Below are positions 62,449 through 64,000 of a stretch of DNA of 64,000 bases, piece after piece. A program made the position numbers and the translations under genes. Below the pieces are notes generated by a model. It was not told where the DNA came from. It searched no databases and saw only the letters and a list, made by a program, of their open reading frames with translations. Source of the stretch: Dyella sp. 2HG41-7 (lineage in GTDB: Bacteria > Pseudomonadota > Gammaproteobacteria > Xanthomonadales > Rhodanobacteraceae); assembly GCF_021390675.1 (NCBI RefSeq), contig NZ_JAJEJV010000004.1, positions 124,001 to 188,000 on the forward strand, in the 5' to 3' direction. Within the stretch, counting starts at the first letter, position 1. Every line of letters starts with the position of its first letter.

Positions 62449-63063
62449 ATGGGCAAGATCATTGAACTGAAGACCACCGGTCAGCGTGCGCAACTCCGCG
62501 AAGCGCAACAGAAGCAGCAACTGGTGAGGTTATGGCGCGGCGAACTCGAACACGGCAGCTTCTGCGGTTACGTCGCCAGTGTGGGCCGGGAATTTTTCCT
62601 GTTGTGGGTCGTCGGTGACGGCATCACCTACGACGGCATGTACGTCATGCGTCACCGCGACATCACCGAGCTCGAAACGCCGGACAAGCACGCGAACTTT
62701 ATGGAGAAGGCGCTGACGCTGAAGAACCTGGTGCCGCGTCTCCCGCCGAGCTTCCCGCTCGACACTATTCGCGAGGTGGTGCAATCGGCCAGCGCGACGG
62801 CGCCGGTGATCGGCGTGCATGTGGACAGCGAAGACGAGTCGGAAGTCTGCTATATCGGTCGCTTGATCAGCGTCGAAGAAGACGGTTTCAACATGCAGGA
62901 AATCACCCCCGACGCGGAGTGGCTGCGCGAACCGTCCTTCTTCGCGTGGGACGAAGTGTCCACCGTGACGATGGAAGACGGCTACGCGCAATCCCTGCTC
63001 GCCGTGGCGGGCGCGCCGCCGCCGCTCGTACAAGGCGATTCCGGCGTCGGCCAGGCGCACTGA
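62449..63063 (+). CDS. Conserved hypothetical protein
   Basis: This 204-residue protein begins MGKIIELKTTGQRAQLREAQ (ATG 62449; TTG 62443 is in frame). It has two similar beta-rich segments: GYVASVGREFFLLWVVGDGI and VCYIGRLISVEEDGFNMQEI. The two may be related Sm-like or regulatory folds. No family is recognised. An AT-rich promoter-like region lies upstream and a strong terminator downstream, so it is probably a single-gene unit. Confidence 0.75.
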   Translation: MGKIIELKTTGQRAQLREAQQKQQLVRLWRGELEHGSFCGYVASVGREFFLLWVVGDGITYDGMYVMRHRDITELETPDKHANFMEKALTLKNLVPRLPPSFPLDTIREVVQSASATAPVIGVHVDSEDESEVCYIGRLISVEEDGFNMQEITPDAEWLREPSFFAWDEVSTVTMEDGYAQSLLAVAGAPPPLVQGDSGVGQAH

Positions 63064-63080
63064 ATCTTTCGACACAAAGA

Positions 63081-63108
63081 AGCCCGCCGTTTGGCGGGCT
63101 TTGTTTTT
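63081..63108 (+). terminator. Rho-independent terminator
   Basis: AGCCCGCC-GTTT-GGCGGGCT is followed by TTGTTTTT, 17 bp after the stop of the unknown gene. It lies just before the convergent GST stop. Confidence 0.9.
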
Positions 63109-63117
63109 GGCGTATTG

Positions 63118-63804
63118 CTAACGACCGAACAGGTGACGTCGCGCCTCTTCGTCTGTGCGCAAATCGACTCGTCCTTCGATGGTATCGGCGATCGCGTAGG
63201 CTTTACGTGTCGCCTCGCGATCGCGAATGCGCTCGAACCAACGCTTCACGTTGGGATAGTCGGCGAGATCGATGCTTTGATTTTCGTGCGACACCGTCCA
63301 CGGATACGCCGCGATATCGGCGATGCTGTATTCCTTGCCTGCAAGAAAATCGCGCCCTGCCAGGCGTTTGTCGAGCACCCCGTACAAACGCTGCGTTTCG
63401 CGTACATAGCGATCGATCGCGTAAGGAATCTTTTCCGGCGCGTAGCGATTGAAGTGATGGTTCTGCCCCAGCATCGGCCCCAGGCCGCCCACCTGCCAGA
63501 ACAACCATTCCATCACCATGGTGCGACCGCGCAGATCCGAGGGCAGAAATCGCCCGGTTTTTTCGGCCAGATACTGCAAGATCGCACCCGACTCAAACAC
63601 GCTGATCGGTTCGCCGCCGTCCGCAGGTTTTGTATCGACCATCGCCGGCATACGGTTGTTGGGGGATATCTTGAGATACGCGGGATCGAATTGTTCGCCC
63701 TTGCCGATGTTCACCGGCTTGATGGTGTAGGGCAGACCGGTTTCTTCGAGAAACATCGTGATCTTGTGACCATTCGGGGTAGGCCAGTAATGCAGCTCGA
63801 TCAT
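63118..63804 (-). CDS. Glutathione S-transferase (YghU/YfcG-like, nu class)
   Basis: This 228-residue protein has the nu-class pattern: WPTPNGHKITMFLEETGLPY near the start, NNRMPAMVD, and FESGAILQYLAEKTGRFLP. A helical C-terminal domain with GGLGPMLGQNHHF and DIAAYPWT follows. Members act as disulfide-bond oxidoreductases with two glutathiones. ATG 63804 begins MIELHYW. No Cys is seen in the active region, as expected for this class. Confidence 0.92.
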   Translation of the reverse strand: MIELHYWPTPNGHKITMFLEETGLPYTIKPVNIGKGEQFDPAYLKISPNNRMPAMVDTKPADGGEPISVFESGAILQYLAEKTGRFLPSDLRGRTMVMEWLFWQVGGLGPMLGQNHHFNRYAPEKIPYAIDRYVRETQRLYGVLDKRLAGRDFLAGKEYSIADIAAYPWTVSHENQSIDLADYPNVKRWFERIRDREATRKAYAIADTIEGRVDLRTDEEARRHLFGR

Positions 63805-63988
63805 GGTCGGCTCCTAGGCGGGTATGTCATCAGCGTCGGGGTCGGGTCGCAGGCTTTCAAGGTTGCGAAACATTACGCGCGACGGCGCGAAGAAGAACGC
63901 TGGGTTCTGTAAACGACAGAGCGCCTGCTTCGTTTCCGCGATGGCCGGCCTCGACAGAAGGCCTCAACCCGAAGACTCGGAGAGACCC

Positions 63989-64000
63989 ATGAAGACCATC
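63989..64000 (+). CDS. Start of a downstream gene (partial)
   Basis: ATG 63989 is preceded by GGAGAG at -9 to -4 and followed by AAGACCATC (MKTI) up to the window edge. Too short to identify. Confidence 0.4.

Overview
This window is a chromosomal segment from a high-GC gammaproteobacterium. The best fit is the Xanthomonadales, probably Rhodanobacteraceae (Dyella, Luteibacter, Frateuria or Rhodanobacter type). That is inferred from protein flavour, the lptM-dapF-DUF484-xerC-hslVU run, a Clp/CRP-type site, abundant efflux and TonB-dependent systems, and dispersed GGGGAGAGGG-type repeats common in that group. No rRNA, tRNA, CRISPR array, prophage or insertion sequence was seen. Almost all of the window is coding; the only gene-free stretch above 300 bases is 53236-53674.

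Layout: 1-1211 is the 5' part of a glycine-rich surface protein with an autotransporter-type extended signal peptide. Next come a sulfotransferase and a fucose-related locus: an AraC regulator and MFS carrier that overlap, and a GH29 fucosidase upstream. A large periplasmic-sensor diguanylate cyclase is transcribed away from the fucosidase. 10.1-12.6 kb holds glnA, with a recognisable sigma54 promoter and NtrC site, and the divergent uppP. 12.7-20 kb holds a LysR regulator and a divergent tripartite RND efflux operon. 20.1-22.7 kb is a cluster of small stress-type membrane proteins resembling E. coli yqjCDEK. 22.8-30.7 kb holds a PEBP protein, a metallo-beta-lactamase-like protein, a hydrolase/acyltransferase pair, a TetR-controlled MFS exporter, and an Lrp regulator divergent from phhA.

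30.7-41 kb contains a GDSL esterase, a RES-Xre toxin-antitoxin pair, and an overlapping trio (ParB-like protein, SulP transporter, DUF885 peptidase). It also holds a WYL regulator, a GST/GFA pair, a DJ-1-like protein lacking the usual catalytic residues, and fbp. 41-50.7 kb has a prolyl-4-hydroxylase-like oxygenase, an M3 oligopeptidase, a cyclic-nucleotide-domain patatin phospholipase, a gamma-carbonic anhydrase, a PNGase A-like glycoamidase, and aroE with a YkgJ-type protein. 50.7-57.5 kb holds a TonB-dependent receptor, a RimK-like ATP-grasp ligase with a divergent GNAT, and small envelope proteins. 57.5-63.8 kb is the conserved lptM-dapF-DUF484-xerC block, then hslVU behind a sigma32-like promoter, an unknown protein and a nu-class-like GST.

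Themes: several genes could act on complex glycoproteins (PNGase A, alpha-L-fucosidase, TonB receptor, M3 and DUF885 peptidases), although they are not in one operon. Two MITE-like repeat families are present: three copies of a roughly 135-148 bp element with GGGGAGAGGG arms, and one 115 bp element with perfect 28 bp inverted ends. All functions are inferred from sequence reading; no database search was run.
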